This document shows, one piece after another, positions 26,812-36,095 of a stretch of DNA of 64,000 nt. Below the pieces are notes generated by a model, which saw only the letters and a list, made by a program, of their open reading frames with translations, was not told the DNA's origin and ran no database searches. Source of the DNA: UBA9662 sp002729415 (GTDB lineage Bacteria > Poribacteria > WGA-4E > UBA9662); NCBI GenBank assembly GCA_002729415.1, contig PBXZ01000100.1, positions 1 through 64,000 of the forward strand, given 5' to 3'. Within the stretch, counting starts at the first letter, position 1. Each line of letters begins with the position of its first letter. A program made the position numbers and the translations under genes.

Positions 26812-27417
26812 GTGATCGCTATTATTGATTATAATGCCGGGAACTTGACGAGCGTAGCCCATGCCGTAAATTTTTTGGGTTATCGATGCCAAATCACAGC
26901 AAATCCGCAAAAAATCCTAGCATCGCAGAAAATCATTTTCCCTGGTGTTGGNGCAGCTAAGTCCACAATGGACACACTCCATGAAACAGGACTTTCTCAG
27001 GTACTACTTGAGTCCTATGAATCTGGAAAATTGATGTTGGGTATCTGTATTGGCATCCAAATTTTATTTGATTACAGTGATGAAGAAGACACAGACTGTC
27101 TGGGTATTCTTTCTGGGCAAGTCAAGAAATTCAAAGCCTCACCAACGATAAATGTACCACAAATTGGCTGGAATCAAGTGCAACAGATTCACAATCATTG
27201 GATTTTTAATAATGTACCAAATTCAGGATATTTCTACTTTGTCAATTCATATTATTCAATCCCTGAGGATCCTGAAATCATAATTGGTAGGACCCATTAC
27301 GGAGTAGAGTTTTGCAGCGCAATTGCACATAAAAACCTGATTGCCACGCAATTTCATCTTGAAAAAAGCGGTCGAATTGGGCTTAAGATGCTCAACAATT
27401 TCCTACAGAAGGAATGA
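26812..27417 (+). CDS. hisH: Imidazole glycerol phosphate synthase glutaminase subunit
   Basis: The 201-residue class-I amidotransferase starts with GTG and VIAIIDYNAGNLTSV. It has PGVGAAKSTM, the nucleophile Cys in LGICIGIQ, and the His-Glu pair in QFHLEKSG. The usual proline of QFHPEKSG is replaced by Leu, an oddity near the active site. HisH supplies ammonia to HisF in histidine synthesis, but hisF and other his genes are absent from this window. It follows ribH by 48 bases and may be co-transcribed with the riboflavin genes. Confidence 0.9.
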   Translation: MIAIIDYNAGNLTSVAHAVNFLGYRCQITANPQKILASQKIIFPGVXAAKSTMDTLHETGLSQVLLESYESGKLMLGICIGIQILFDYSDEEDTDCLGILSGQVKKFKASPTINVPQIGWNQVQQIHNHWIFNNVPNSGYFYFVNSYYSIPEDPEIIIGRTHYGVEFCSAIAHKNLIATQFHLEKSGRIGLKMLNNFLQKE

Positions 27418-27491
27418 AAGGCGACAAAAATTCCACATTAACTGTATAATCTTCATCCCACAGCACATTTTAGGAACTGAGTGCCACAGAA

Positions 27492-29012
27492 GTGAAAACG
27501 ATTTGCCTTACATTTCTGATCTTTCTAATTAATGCTTTTATTTATGGCTCTGACAATCTCCAAGATTATTATATTGTAATCCATCTATATTATGCTCTGA
27601 TAACTCTCTCAGGCAGATACGATAATCGTCTTGGTCAATTCCTCATGTTGGGAATCACAACAACTATTAACTTTATCTACCTCGCTTTTGTCTATAATTG
27701 GGTCCATTTCACGGCTTCGGTGATGATTTATCCTTTCATTTCCCTTTGTATTCTCCAAACACTACAAAAGCTCAAAAAGACAGAAACAGAAGTGAAAAAN
27801 CAATTCCTGAGAGCCGATCAAGACAATCAAGATCTTGAGAGGAGAATCCGAGATATATCGACACTTTTCGATGTCAGCGCATCAGCAAATTCTGCCCACG
27901 ATCTTAAGAATTTTTTCCAGCAGGTCATCAAAGTATTAGCAACTCGCATGGGATTGTACCAAGCCCATCTGAATATCTACAATAAAGATCGGCCAAATCA
28001 GTATCTTGAAGCCGTATTCGGCCTAACAAAAGCAGAAACCCGGGATGGGAAACAGATCGATGTTATTCAAGAGCAAGTCTTAAAGTATGGCCGCCCAATC
28101 GGTGTTCCCCACAGATGGATGAGAAAAGATGATGAGAACTTTCCATTTGCCGATTCGGTTGTTTCTAAAACCCCAATTGCTTTCTGGTGTTTACCCTTAA
28201 TTGTTGATGAAGAAGTCGTTGGAACCTTAGCAATTGACAAAGGTTCTGACGAGTTCTCTACCGAAGATGAACTTCGGATTCTCACTGTTGTTGCCTCAAT
28301 CATGGCTCAACGGGTAAAAATCCAGCAAGTAATTGATTCACTCGTTCAATCAGAACGCCTAGCAACTTTGGGAAAAATGGCAACAACCGTTGCTCACGAG
28401 GTTCGTAATCCTCTCGGCGGCATTCGTGGTGCAGCACAACTCCTTCAATCCGAAGAAAANNTTGATGCTAATGGNCAAGATTATATTNATGTAATTTTAA
28501 AAGAAGTAGATCGCCTTAATCGCGTTATTGAACAATTGCTAACNTTTGGCAAATCTAAAGCCGNAAATTTNGAACTGTGNAACCTAAAATCGCTGGTCTT
28601 TGATGCACTCAAAGTCTGTNNCCCNCAACTNAAACAACACCAAATNGAAGTCAAACAAAACTACCANCAATATCTGCCAGAGATTAAAGTGAANCCCGAA
28701 GCTATAGAACAGATTTTNCTCAATCTCTTTCGGAATGCTATTGAGNCCATAGAAAACGATGGCACACTAACTATCAANGCGACTTTCGATCTTNANCAAG
28801 CAGCAATTAAACTACGTATTGAAGATACTGGCCGTGGGATAAATCCAGAAATANCNCACAAACTTTTTGATCCATTTTACACGACAAAACCAAAGGGCAC
28901 GGGACTCGGACTTGCTATTAGTCGACAGATGGTTGAAGATCACAANGGTACAATTGAAGTTGATGTAACATCGCCAAAAGGNACAGCGTTCCTTATTACG
29001 ATNCCGATTTAA
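27492..29012 (+). CDS. GAF-domain sensor histidine kinase, NtrB-like
   Basis: The 506-residue kinase starts with GTG. It has a hydrophobic N-terminal region of about 90 residues, a coiled-coil linker (about 91-122), a GAF domain (about 130-275), and a HisKA domain with His302 in VAHEVRNPLGG, followed by HATPase motifs DTGRGINPE and KGTGLGLAISRQMVEDH. The H-box matches NtrB/AtoS-type kinases. It is followed after 136 bases by an NtrC-type regulator, so the two are a likely pair. The signal sensed by the GAF domain is unknown. The kinase core has many Ns. Confidence 0.9.
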   Translation: MKTICLTFLIFLINAFIYGSDNLQDYYIVIHLYYALITLSGRYDNRLGQFLMLGITTTINFIYLAFVYNWVHFTASVMIYPFISLCILQTLQKLKKTETEVKXQFLRADQDNQDLERRIRDISTLFDVSASANSAHDLKNFFQQVIKVLATRMGLYQAHLNIYNKDRPNQYLEAVFGLTKAETRDGKQIDVIQEQVLKYGRPIGVPHRWMRKDDENFPFADSVVSKTPIAFWCLPLIVDEEVVGTLAIDKGSDEFSTEDELRILTVVASIMAQRVKIQQVIDSLVQSERLATLGKMATTVAHEVRNPLGGIRGAAQLLQSEEXXDANXQDYIXVILKEVDRLNRVIEQLLXFGKSKAXNXELXNLKSLVFDALKVCXXQXKQHQXEVKQNYXQYLPEIKVXPEAIEQIXLNLFRNAIEXIENDGTLTIXATFDLXQAAIKLRIEDTGRGINPEIXHKLFDPFYTTKPKGTGLGLAISRQMVEDHXGTIEVDVTSPKXTAFLITXPI

Positions 29013-29148
29013 CCNACTAAATCCATTTNTAGGAAACTANCCAATTAACTTGACACAACCTNTTGNATGATATTCCANTATAGCCANCTCATAGTAAGAG
29101 GNNAAGCTANTAGTCACCAACATCAGCCAANCTAGAAACTCTGGTAAA

Positions 29149-30582
29149 ATGACAAAACACAAAATTCTTATCGCCGATGACGANGAAAGCATTCGTTTTG
29201 TTTTATCAAAGNCACTGGAAAAAGAAGGTTATCTACCCCTACAGGCTCGTNATGGTAAAGAGACAATAAAATCACTCNAGTCAGATCCCGTCAGTGCTAT
29301 CTTCCTTGATATTTTCATGCCAGATATTANCGGTTTAGATCTAATCCCTGAAATACTTGAAATACAANATGCTGTCTCGATNGTGNTGATTACTGCACAT
29401 GGTGANACGCAAACAGCCATCGAGTCNGCTAANCAAGGNGCATATGATTATATTACCAAACCATTCGATATCAAAGAAGTCGNGAANACGGCAAAACGTG
29501 CCGTNAANGCCACACAACAGGCAAAAGAAAGTCAGGGCTTTTCTTACAATGACANNNCNAAGTTNCAAAGCNAACAAATTGTTGGACAAAGTNTAGAAAT
29601 GCGCCGTGTGTACCAGATCATTGGTCGNTCTGCTACTANCGATGAAACTGTCTTAATNATGGGGGAAAGTGGTACAGGTAAAGANCTAGTCGCACATGCA
29701 ATTCACCAAAANAGTGCTCGTGTNAATCAAGCATTCGTGATTTTCGACTGTAGCGCAATNCCAGTNAATCTAATCGAAAGTGCATTGTTCGGTCATGTTA
29801 AAGGCGCATTCACNGGTGCAGATACATCCCGTCAAGGTAAATTTGAACAGAGTAANGGCGGCACAATTTTTTTGGATGAAGTTGGTGAACTGCCAGCTGA
29901 NACACAANTGAAACTACTGCGCGTTTTACAGGAACGCGAAGTGGAACCNGTCGGAGCGAATCAGNCCCGAAAGGTAGATGTCCGAGTGATCGCAGCCACG
30001 AATCGTCAACTTCAACAGGATGTAACAGTGNACGCTTTCCGTGAAGATCTCTANTACCGCTTGAATGTGATACCAATTTATATCCCACCTCTCCGNGANA
30101 GGAAAGAGGATATTCCTGANCTTGTAGATCTNTTCACCACACGATTTGCNAATGNGTATAGCCAACCGAAGGTAGCCATATCTGATCAAACCNNTGAACT
30201 TCTGATGGNTTACAGCTGGCCAGGTAATGTTCGCGAACTAGAGAATACNATTAANCAAGGACTGGTTATGTGCTCAGGCACTATNCTATTACCAGAACAC
30301 TGTCCTCAGCTACTAGGTGAGCGACTTAAATTTACCACGGCAGCTGAATCAGNNCANGAGANACATATACGCCAAATAATTGANNGCAAAGTAGAGGACT
30401 ATCTGGACTCAGGAGTGGATGATAAGTCTCTTTATCAAAACATTCGAAGAACGATGGANAAGCCACTTTTTGAAATCGTGTTGNATAAGGCAAAAGGAAA
30501 TCGTAGCAAAGCAGCGGAGATACTNGGTATTAACAGAAACACGTTACATGTTAAAATTGAAGAATACGNAATTGGNGTATAA
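29149..30582 (+). CDS. Sigma54-dependent response regulator, NtrC-like
   Basis: The 477-residue protein has a receiver (Asp54 in IFLDIFMPD), an AAA+ domain with Walker A GESGTGK, GAFXGA where the ambiguous codon ACN still encodes Thr, and Walker B TIFLDEVGEL, and a Fis-type C-terminal helix-turn-helix (AAEIXGINRNTLHVKIEEY). It is the second sigma54 activator in the window. The stop is only 8 bases before the first EutN/CcmL gene, so the regulator and microcompartment proteins probably share a transcript. The gene is rich in Ns but the frame is continuous. Confidence 0.92.
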   Translation: MTKHKILIADDXESIRFVLSKXLEKEGYLPLQARXGKETIKSLXSDPVSAIFLDIFMPDIXGLDLIPEILEIQXAVSXVXITAHGXTQTAIEXAXQXAYDYITKPFDIKEVXXTAKRAXXATQQAKESQGFSYNDXXKXQSXQIVGQSXEMRRVYQIIGXSATXDETVLXMGESGTGKXLVAHAIHQXSARXNQAFVIFDCSAXPXNLIESALFGHVKGAFXGADTSRQGKFEQSXGGTIFLDEVGELPAXTQXKLLRVLQEREVEXVGANQXRKVDVRVIAATNRQLQQDVTVXAFREDLXYRLNVIPIYIPPLXXRKEDIPXLVDXFTTRFXNXYSQPKVAISDQTXELLMXYSWPGNVRELENXIXQGLVMCSGTXLLPEHCPQLLGERLKFTTAAESXXEXHIRQIIXXKVEDYLDSGVDDKSLYQNIRRTMXKPLFEIVLXKAKGNRSKAAEIXGINRNTLHVKIEEYXIXV

Positions 30583-30590
30583 GAGAATCT

Positions 30591-30875
30591 ATGGATATAG
30601 GNAAAATTATTGGCAAAGTTGTCNCAACGATAAAAGATCCCAGTCTAGNAGGACTAAGACTTTTTGTCGTACAACGCATATCACAAAATCACGAACCAGT
30701 NGGANCTCCCATTGTTGCCGTTGACATTGNGGGCATNGCTGGTATCGNTGATATGGTATACGTTGTCAGTGGTGGTGATGCTGCTTTTGCCCACGCNGAT
30801 CGAGAAATCCCTACTGACATAACAATTGTTGGACTTGTTGACTCTATCACCACAACATCGGAGACAAATAAATAG
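30591..30875 (+). CDS. EutN/CcmL-type microcompartment vertex protein (copy 1)
   Basis: The 94-residue protein fits the EutN/CcmL/PduN family: M-x-I-x-KIIGKVV start, a LRLFVVQRI strand, a VAVDIXGXAG turn and a DITIVGLVDSI ending. Family members form pentamers that cap the vertices of bacterial microcompartment shells. No BMC-domain hexamer or encapsulated enzyme is seen in the window, so these could be vertices for a shell encoded elsewhere or be used outside a shell. It is followed two bases later by a second, diverged copy. Confidence 0.85.
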   Translation: MDIXKIIGKVVXTIKDPSLXGLRLFVVQRISQNHEPXGXPIVAVDIXGXAGIXDMVYVVSGGDAAFAHXDREIPTDITIVGLVDSITTTSETNK

Positions 30876-30877
30876 TA

Positions 30878-31159
30878 ATGTACTTAGCAAAAGTAATTGG
30901 TAAAGTCGTATCGGTCGTTAAACATTCAGCTTATGAAACACGAATCCTCCTGCTTGTTCAACCTATTAGTTTACAAGGTCAAGTAGTAAGAACCCCAACA
31001 NTTGCTGTCGACTACGTCGGTGCGGGAGAAGGAGATACTGTTCTAGTCGGCTCTGCTCCAGGAGTGGCACAAGAGGTTTTNGATATTGAACGAGCTCCAA
31101 TTAGAGAACTAATTATGGGCATTGTTAATCGATTTGATGTTACCTATCCCGAAGCCTAG
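30878..31159 (+). CDS. EutN/CcmL-type microcompartment vertex protein (copy 2)
   Basis: This 93-residue paralogue has the same plan as its neighbour: YLAKVIGKVVSVVK, RILLLVQPI, VDYVGAGEGDTVLVGSAPG and a MGIVNRFDV end. The GAGEGDTVLV loop is closer to the textbook family consensus than in copy 1. Two or three EutN paralogues per locus are common in Planctomycete-type microcompartments, where they may form mixed or alternative vertices. The spacing of two bases to copy 1 implies co-translation. Confidence 0.88.
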   Translation: MYLAKVIGKVVSVVKHSAYETRILLLVQPISLQGQVVRTPTXAVDYVGAGEGDTVLVGSAPGVAQEVXDIERAPIRELIMGIVNRFDVTYPEA

Positions 31160-31171
31160 AGGAAGATAGCC

Positions 31172-31921
31172 ATGCTTATCCCTTTGCGCAGTATGTNCCT
31201 TCCTNCCANAAGCCCTAAACGCCCCTTAGCAGTCCATTTCCTCATAAGTCTAAACCTCATNGTATTTACCTATCAAATCCTCTTTATAATTAACGGTGTT
31301 GATTTAATCNCAAGATATAGCATCATCCCATCNGAACTCTTTCCATATTTCCTAAGTCACAGTCGCAATTTTATATGTTCGCTTTTTCTGCATGACATCC
31401 GTTGGAAAATGGGNTTTNTACATTTNATTACCAATATGCTATATCTTGCTGTCTTCGGCCCAANCCTTGAATATCATATTGGGCGGATCCGGTTTCTCCT
31501 TTTCTATTTCACTTGTGGTATCCTAGCAACGTTTATTTTCTCTATTTTCCAGCACCAATCGGATGTTCCCGTTATAGGTGCGAGTGCGGCTATTGCTGGC
31601 GTAATGGGAGCCCACTTAGTCGTTTCTCCCCAAGCCCGTGTTCACAGTCTTTTCCTAATTTACGTAGTGTCACTACAAACAACTGTTGTCCTTCTACTAT
31701 GGATTGGGACACAAATCCTTTATGCTTACATCTCACCACCAAGCACACACACCGCTTGGATAGCACANGTTACTGGTTTTTTTCTNGGGATGATACTNGT
31801 ACGAAATTGTGGTAGAATTGAAGACGTNCGGCCCAAAAATCAATGGGTGGCCTCGCCACTGTCCGACGCAGCTTATAGAAANCCTCCAATTCACTTGGCG
31901 ATTCGCAGCACAAAGGTATAA
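31172..31921 (+). CDS. Rhomboid-like intramembrane protease
   Basis: The 249-residue protein has about six membrane helices. The GASAAIAGVMGA segment contains the expected catalytic Ser, though the usual GxSG is GASA here. Before it come HXITNMLYLAVFGPXLE and the FYFTCGILATF helix, as in rhomboids. The catalytic His position falls in AWIAXVTGFF, where the ambiguous codon CAN can be His or Gln; His would complete the Ser-His dyad. It follows EutN copy 2 by 12 bases with an AGAGGAAG ribosome site. Activity is uncertain because of the altered Ser motif. Confidence 0.7.
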   Translation: MLIPLRSMXLPXXSPKRPLAVHFLISLNLXVFTYQILFIINGVDLIXRYSIIPXELFPYFLSHSRNFICSLFLHDIRWKMXFXHXITNMLYLAVFGPXLEYHIGRIRFLLFYFTCGILATFIFSIFQHQSDVPVIGASAAIAGVMGAHLVVSPQARVHSLFLIYVVSLQTTVVLLLWIGTQILYAYISPPSTHTAWIAXVTGFFXGMIXVRNCGRIEDXRPKNQWVASPLSDAAYRXPPIHLAIRSTKV

Positions 31922-31923
31922 AT

Positions 31924-32523
31924 ATGAACGTGTCACAAAGAATATCTACCAGCCTCACAATCCTGTTTTGCACCAGCCTATTTGGNTGCTTGTCGACCAG
32001 CATNCTATCAACACAATGGAGCAAAAATCTGGCATTAGCATCTAACAAAACAGAAGCTTCTGATCCAGCGGTTAACGATGGTAAACTAGGAACTATTGCG
32101 GTCGTCGATCCTACAAACCACAGAGTGTTTGGACTCAAATTCCCCCAAATTTATCAAGTACGGAAAGTCATTATACACAACGTCAACCTGTTCCGTTTTG
32201 ACCTTGATTATTGGGATCTTGCAAACCAAGAGTGGAAACAAGCACATTCAGTTCTACAACGCCGCAATCTTGACGGCATGCGAGTTCAACCTAAATATGT
32301 GATTGATCGATTAAACTTTCAAACAAATATGTTGCGCCTCAAAGTACGGCGAACAGTAGACGACCAAGTTATTTCAAAAACCAACCCAGATCCAAATGAT
32401 AAAGTCGTCAATAAAATTCGGAAGAATTTTTTTGGCCGCCTAGTTACTTACTTCCGAGTATTAAAGCCATCCTATGCTAGCCTACGTGAAATTGAAGTCT
32501 ACACTCTTGCTAAACAGGANTAA
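31924..32523 (+). CDS. Putative lipoprotein of unknown function
   Basis: A hydrophobic leader (STSLTILFCTSLF) followed by GC gives a likely lipobox ending at Cys21, where the Gly codon GGN is certain although the base is ambiguous. The mature part is beta-rich, with WDLANQEWKQAH and a C-terminal SLREIEVYTLAK that faintly recalls discoidin-type (F5/8C) beta-sandwiches. It begins two bases after the rhomboid stop, so the two are probably coupled, and it could be a rhomboid partner or substrate. No firm family assignment. Confidence 0.55.
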   Translation: MNVSQRISTSLTILFCTSLFXCLSTSXLSTQWSKNLALASNKTEASDPAVNDGKLGTIAVVDPTNHRVFGLKFPQIYQVRKVIIHNVNLFRFDLDYWDLANQEWKQAHSVLQRRNLDGMRVQPKYVIDRLNFQTNMLRLKVRRTVDDQVISKTNPDPNDKVVNKIRKNFFGRLVTYFRVLKPSYASLREIEVYTLAKQX

Positions 32524-32968
32524 AGTGAGATTTGCTTAAGAACACCCACTTGCATTTCATTCTATTTTAAATTCACAATTATTAGCTTGTAGCATCACAT
32601 CAAATTNCCATTCGACTACCAGAGTACGAATTTCGTCCCAATTTGAGGGGGGCCAGTAAATTCGAGATGAATTCATTTATAAATTATCCAAATNCATCTG
32701 TCGACGGTAAAAAAGTNGGCTGTGGACTGATTTTTCACATTCATTAAGGCTCATGCTAGCATNGTTATACTGAAAACATATTAAGATGTTAATNGGCATA
32801 TTATGTTCAATGTTTCAGTTAAGAATCTNNAGAGCAATGAAACCTCGCTGGGGTGGTCTTGACAAAAACAAGCCNCCTTATTGGCAAAATCTACCTTTAT
32901 TAAGTAANNNNAGGGAAGAAGCGTAATCAAAAAANCAGAAAATNGGAANCNTTGAGGTAAATGATTCG
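32524..32968. other. Intergenic region before polX
   Basis: This 445-base stretch has many Ns and no open frame of useful length on either strand. A weak promoter-like pair TTCACA/TAGCAT with a 17-bp spacer lies at 32734-32762. GAGGT near 32954-32958 is a fair ribosome site for the polX GTG start at 32969. Confidence 0.3.
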
Positions 32969-34651
32969 GTGACAAACGAAAAAATNAGTCANNTATTCAA
33001 AAATATCAGTAANCTGCTACAGATTAANGGCGAAAATTCTTACCGACAACGNAGCTACGAACGTGNAGCGACCCTGATTGAAGAACTNCAGCAAAGCATT
33101 GCNCAATTGGCCATCGAAGACAATTTGAGAACAATTCCTGGCATAGGTCAAGCAATAGAGTCAAAAACAATAGAGATATTGGAAACTGGCACCTGTAAAT
33201 TTTATGAAGAACTAAAGTGTGAAATTGGTGCGGATGTACTTAGTCTACTCCAGNTACGTGGTATTGGAATAAAGAGCGCCGCACGTTTATACCATGATGC
33301 TAACATAAAAAGTCTCGTTGATTTACGCCATGCAGTTGATGGAGGGCTACTGAAGAATATCAGCGGTTTTGGGCAAAAGACAATCCAAACGATTGATCAN
33401 AACCTTCANCACCTTGAGTTNTTTGAAGGCAAGCGNATCTTAGGTCAAATTCTTCCAATTGCAAACGAGATTTTTGGGATCCTAAAGGAATGCAATTTAG
33501 TAAAACAAATTGATTTCACAGGAGATCTTCGCCGATATGAAGAGATCCTCCAAAGTCTTGAGTTAGTAATTGTGTGTGACGACCTGTCGATTCTGTTATC
33601 GCTTCTATCTACCTTNGACCAAATTGAGGCACTGGAAATCAAAGACTCACGAATACTAGCAGAGATTTCCAATGGNTTCCCCGTAGAAATCCATAANGCA
33701 ACGCGCGATACATACAGCAAACTATTATTCTCAACAACTGCTGAGCCTGAACATCTTCAAAGTATTCNCGATCTTGCCAATAATAAAGGGCTTACCAAGG
33801 ACGAGTGGATGCATGGCAAAACAGAAGTTGAAATATATACCCAACTTGATCTTCCATATATTGTCCCTGAGTTACGAAAATCGAAGAAAATCACTGANCT
33901 TGCACTCACAGATNAAATACCTGANCTTATTGAGTTGAGCGANGTTCGGTCCGATCTTCACATGCACACAAGTTGGAGTGATGGCCTCAACTCGGTAAAA
34001 GAGATGATTAAGACTGCCCNTAAAATTGGATATAACTTTATTGCTATCACCGACCATTCACAGTCGTCCAGAATAGCTAATGGCCTTNACTCAACTCGGT
34101 TGTTTTCTCAAATCGAACAGATCNGTGACCTAAACGAACGCATTGACGGACTCGATATTTTGGCNGGNTCGGAAGTTGATATCTTGAAAGATGGTCAGCT
34201 CGATTTCAGTGATCAGGTTTTGTCAAAACTTGATGTTGTTGTAGCAAGTGTACACAGTAATTTTGGAATGAATGAGACAGATATGACCAAGCGATTGATC
34301 CAAGCAATAGAGAATCCATTTGTGGATATTCTTGGACATCCAACTGGACGACTCTTAATGCGAAGACCCGAATATGCGCTCAATCCATCGGCAGTTATTG
34401 ATGCAGCAATCGCTAATGGGGTAGCATTAGAAATCAACGCCTCTCCAAGCCGCCTTGATCTTGGACCAGATATAGTCAAACATGCCAGAGACAAGGGAGC
34501 TATGATCTCCATTAATACCGATGCTCACTCGGCAGAAAATCTTGATTACATGTGGCTAGGCATCAATGTAGCACGACGCGGTTGGTTGAATAAAGAAAAT
34601 GTGATTAATACTTTTACAATTAATGAATTCCAAGAATGGAAGCAGAGATAG
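32969..34651 (+). CDS. polX: PolX-like protein with PHP domain
   Basis: The 560-residue protein has the bacterial PolX plan: helix-hairpin-helix repeats (IPGIGQAIESK near 56-66; GIGIKSAARLY near 98-108), a polymerase X palm/fingers region, and a C-terminal PHP domain with metal ligands DLHMHTSWSDG (about residue 330), GHPTGR and SINTDAHS. The palm motif that should read G-x-x-RR-x5-GDxD reads TGDLRRYEEILQSLELV, so the two catalytic Asp residues are Ser196 and Glu198. The PHP nuclease looks intact, the polymerase site does not. Known PolX enzymes work in base-excision repair. GTG start. Confidence 0.85.
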   Translation: MTNEKXSXXFKNISXLLQIXGENSYRQXSYERXATLIEEXQQSIXQLAIEDNLRTIPGIGQAIESKTIEILETGTCKFYEELKCEIGADVLSLLQXRGIGIKSAARLYHDANIKSLVDLRHAVDGGLLKNISGFGQKTIQTIDXNLXHLEXFEGKXILGQILPIANEIFGILKECNLVKQIDFTGDLRRYEEILQSLELVIVCDDLSILLSLLSTXDQIEALEIKDSRILAEISNXFPVEIHXATRDTYSKLLFSTTAEPEHLQSIXDLANNKGLTKDEWMHGKTEVEIYTQLDLPYIVPELRKSKKITXLALTDXIPXLIELSXVRSDLHMHTSWSDGLNSVKEMIKTAXKIGYNFIAITDHSQSSRIANGLXSTRLFSQIEQIXDLNERIDGLDILXXSEVDILKDGQLDFSDQVLSKLDVVVASVHSNFGMNETDMTKRLIQAIENPFVDILGHPTGRLLMRRPEYALNPSAVIDAAIANGVALEINASPSRLDLGPDIVKHARDKGAMISINTDAHSAENLDYMWLGINVARRGWLNKENVINTFTINEFQEWKQR

Positions 34652-34654
34652 AAG

Positions 34655-36003
34655 ATGAGAAAAGTTGTCATTATTGGTGGAGGCCTAGCTGGAAGTGAAG
34701 CTGCTTGGCAAATAGCNAAACGANATATTAACGTCAGCCTTTACGAAATGAGACCNACGGTTGAAACTGGGGCGCATGTTACTGACGATTTGGGCGAGCT
34801 GGTATGTTCAAATTCGCTTGGATCAAACCTCCCTGACCGTGCCTCTGGTGTGCTNAAGACAGAACTGAGACGACTGGGATCACTATTAATGGAATGTGCT
34901 GATCANACAGCAGTACCTGCCGGNGGAGCACTAGCTGTCGACCGACAGGCTTTTTCACAACTCATCACTAAACGAATCAAAGAACACCCAAAAATTGAAG
35001 TTATACAGCAAGAAATCACCGAAATCCCAATAGGTCCAACAATCNTAGCATCTGGGCCTCTGACATCAATGAACCTAGCAAATTCGATAGCNGCCGTGAG
35101 CGGNGAAGAACATCTCTANTTCTTTGANGCCATTTCGCCAATANTGAGTTTCGAATCAATTAATATGGATGTCGCTTTTTTTGGATCCCGATACGATAAA
35201 GGAGAACTCGAAGAAGGTGATTATATTAATTGCCCACTTAACCGCAACCAATATGAAGAATTTGTTAACAATNTCAAGAATGCCGAACGTATTGCCNTAC
35301 ATTCATTTGAGNNAGCTATTGAATCAGGNGTTAAAGCTGGGGCAAACAAATTCTTTGAAGGATGTCTACCAGTAGAAATCATCGCTCAGCGAGGNCNNGA
35401 NACACTCGCTTATGGCCCGATGCGCCCCGTTGGATTAATAGATCCCAAAACAGACCGTCGTGCATANGCCGTGGTGCAGTTGAGACGAGACAATATCGCA
35501 GGAACACTATATAACATGGTTGGATTTCAGACGAACCTGAAATTTCCTGAGCAGAAACGCGTNTTNCAATCNATTCCAGGCTTGGAAAACGCAGAATTTG
35601 TAAGNTATGGTCAAATGCANCGNAATACATTCATATCGGCACCTAAATTACTGAAAACCACCATGCAATTCCGTCGTCGCGAGGATCTTTTTTTTGCTGG
35701 TCAGATTACGGGTGTTGAAGGCTACGTTGGAAATTTTGCTACTGGGNTATTAGCTGGTTGGAACTCAGCTCGACTGTTAAATGGNAAAGAATTAATTACA
35801 CTACCCAATACAACGATTCTGGGTTCTCTTTGTCACTACGTTACACACGCAAATTTAGCGGATTTTCAGCCCATGAAGGCCAATTTTGGCCTGCTGCCTC
35901 CATTAGAGTTGAATCAGGAAAAAAAACGAGCAAACGAGTTCGTGCGAAAGCTTACGCTGAACGCGCAATAACCGATCTTGAAGCCTATTTGTCAAACGTA
36001 TAA
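34655..36003 (+). CDS. trmFO: Methylene-THF--tRNA(uracil-54) methyltransferase, 3' frameshift
   Basis: The FAD fold starts at VVIIGGGLAGSEAAW; VCSNSLGSNLPDRASG, YGPMRPVGL and FFAGQITGVEGYVGNFATG are TrmFO hallmarks. The enzyme makes ribothymidine at tRNA position 54 using methylene-tetrahydrofolate. The frame ends at 35971 with a non-family tail, while the -1 frame continues AYAERAITDLEAYLSNV to a TAA at 36001-36003, matching the family ending. A single extra base near 35946-35951 (in the CGAAAGCTT region) explains this. Only about ten terminal residues are affected. It starts three bases after polX. Confidence 0.92.
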
Positions 36004-36020
36004 AATAAATAAGATATATC

Positions 36021-36049
36021 TTGACATTCGCACTATATTTTCACATAAT
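36021..36049 (+). promoter_or_regulatory. Near-consensus sigma70 promoter
   Basis: TTGACA (36021-36026), a 17-bp spacer and CATAAT (36044-36049) match 11 of 12 consensus bases. The predicted start is near 36056, about 40 bases before the ATG at 36096, which also has a GGGAG ribosome site. Confidence 0.75.
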
Positions 36050-36095
36050 TCAATGCTATATGCTAGATTGAGTTTTTAATGTTGGGAGTTATTAT

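Noticed and set aside
32961..32972. Four-codon upstream ORF ATG-ATT-CGG-TGA overlapping the polX GTG
   Set aside because: The ribosome site is only 2 bases from this ATG and well spaced for the GTG, so it is most likely chance.
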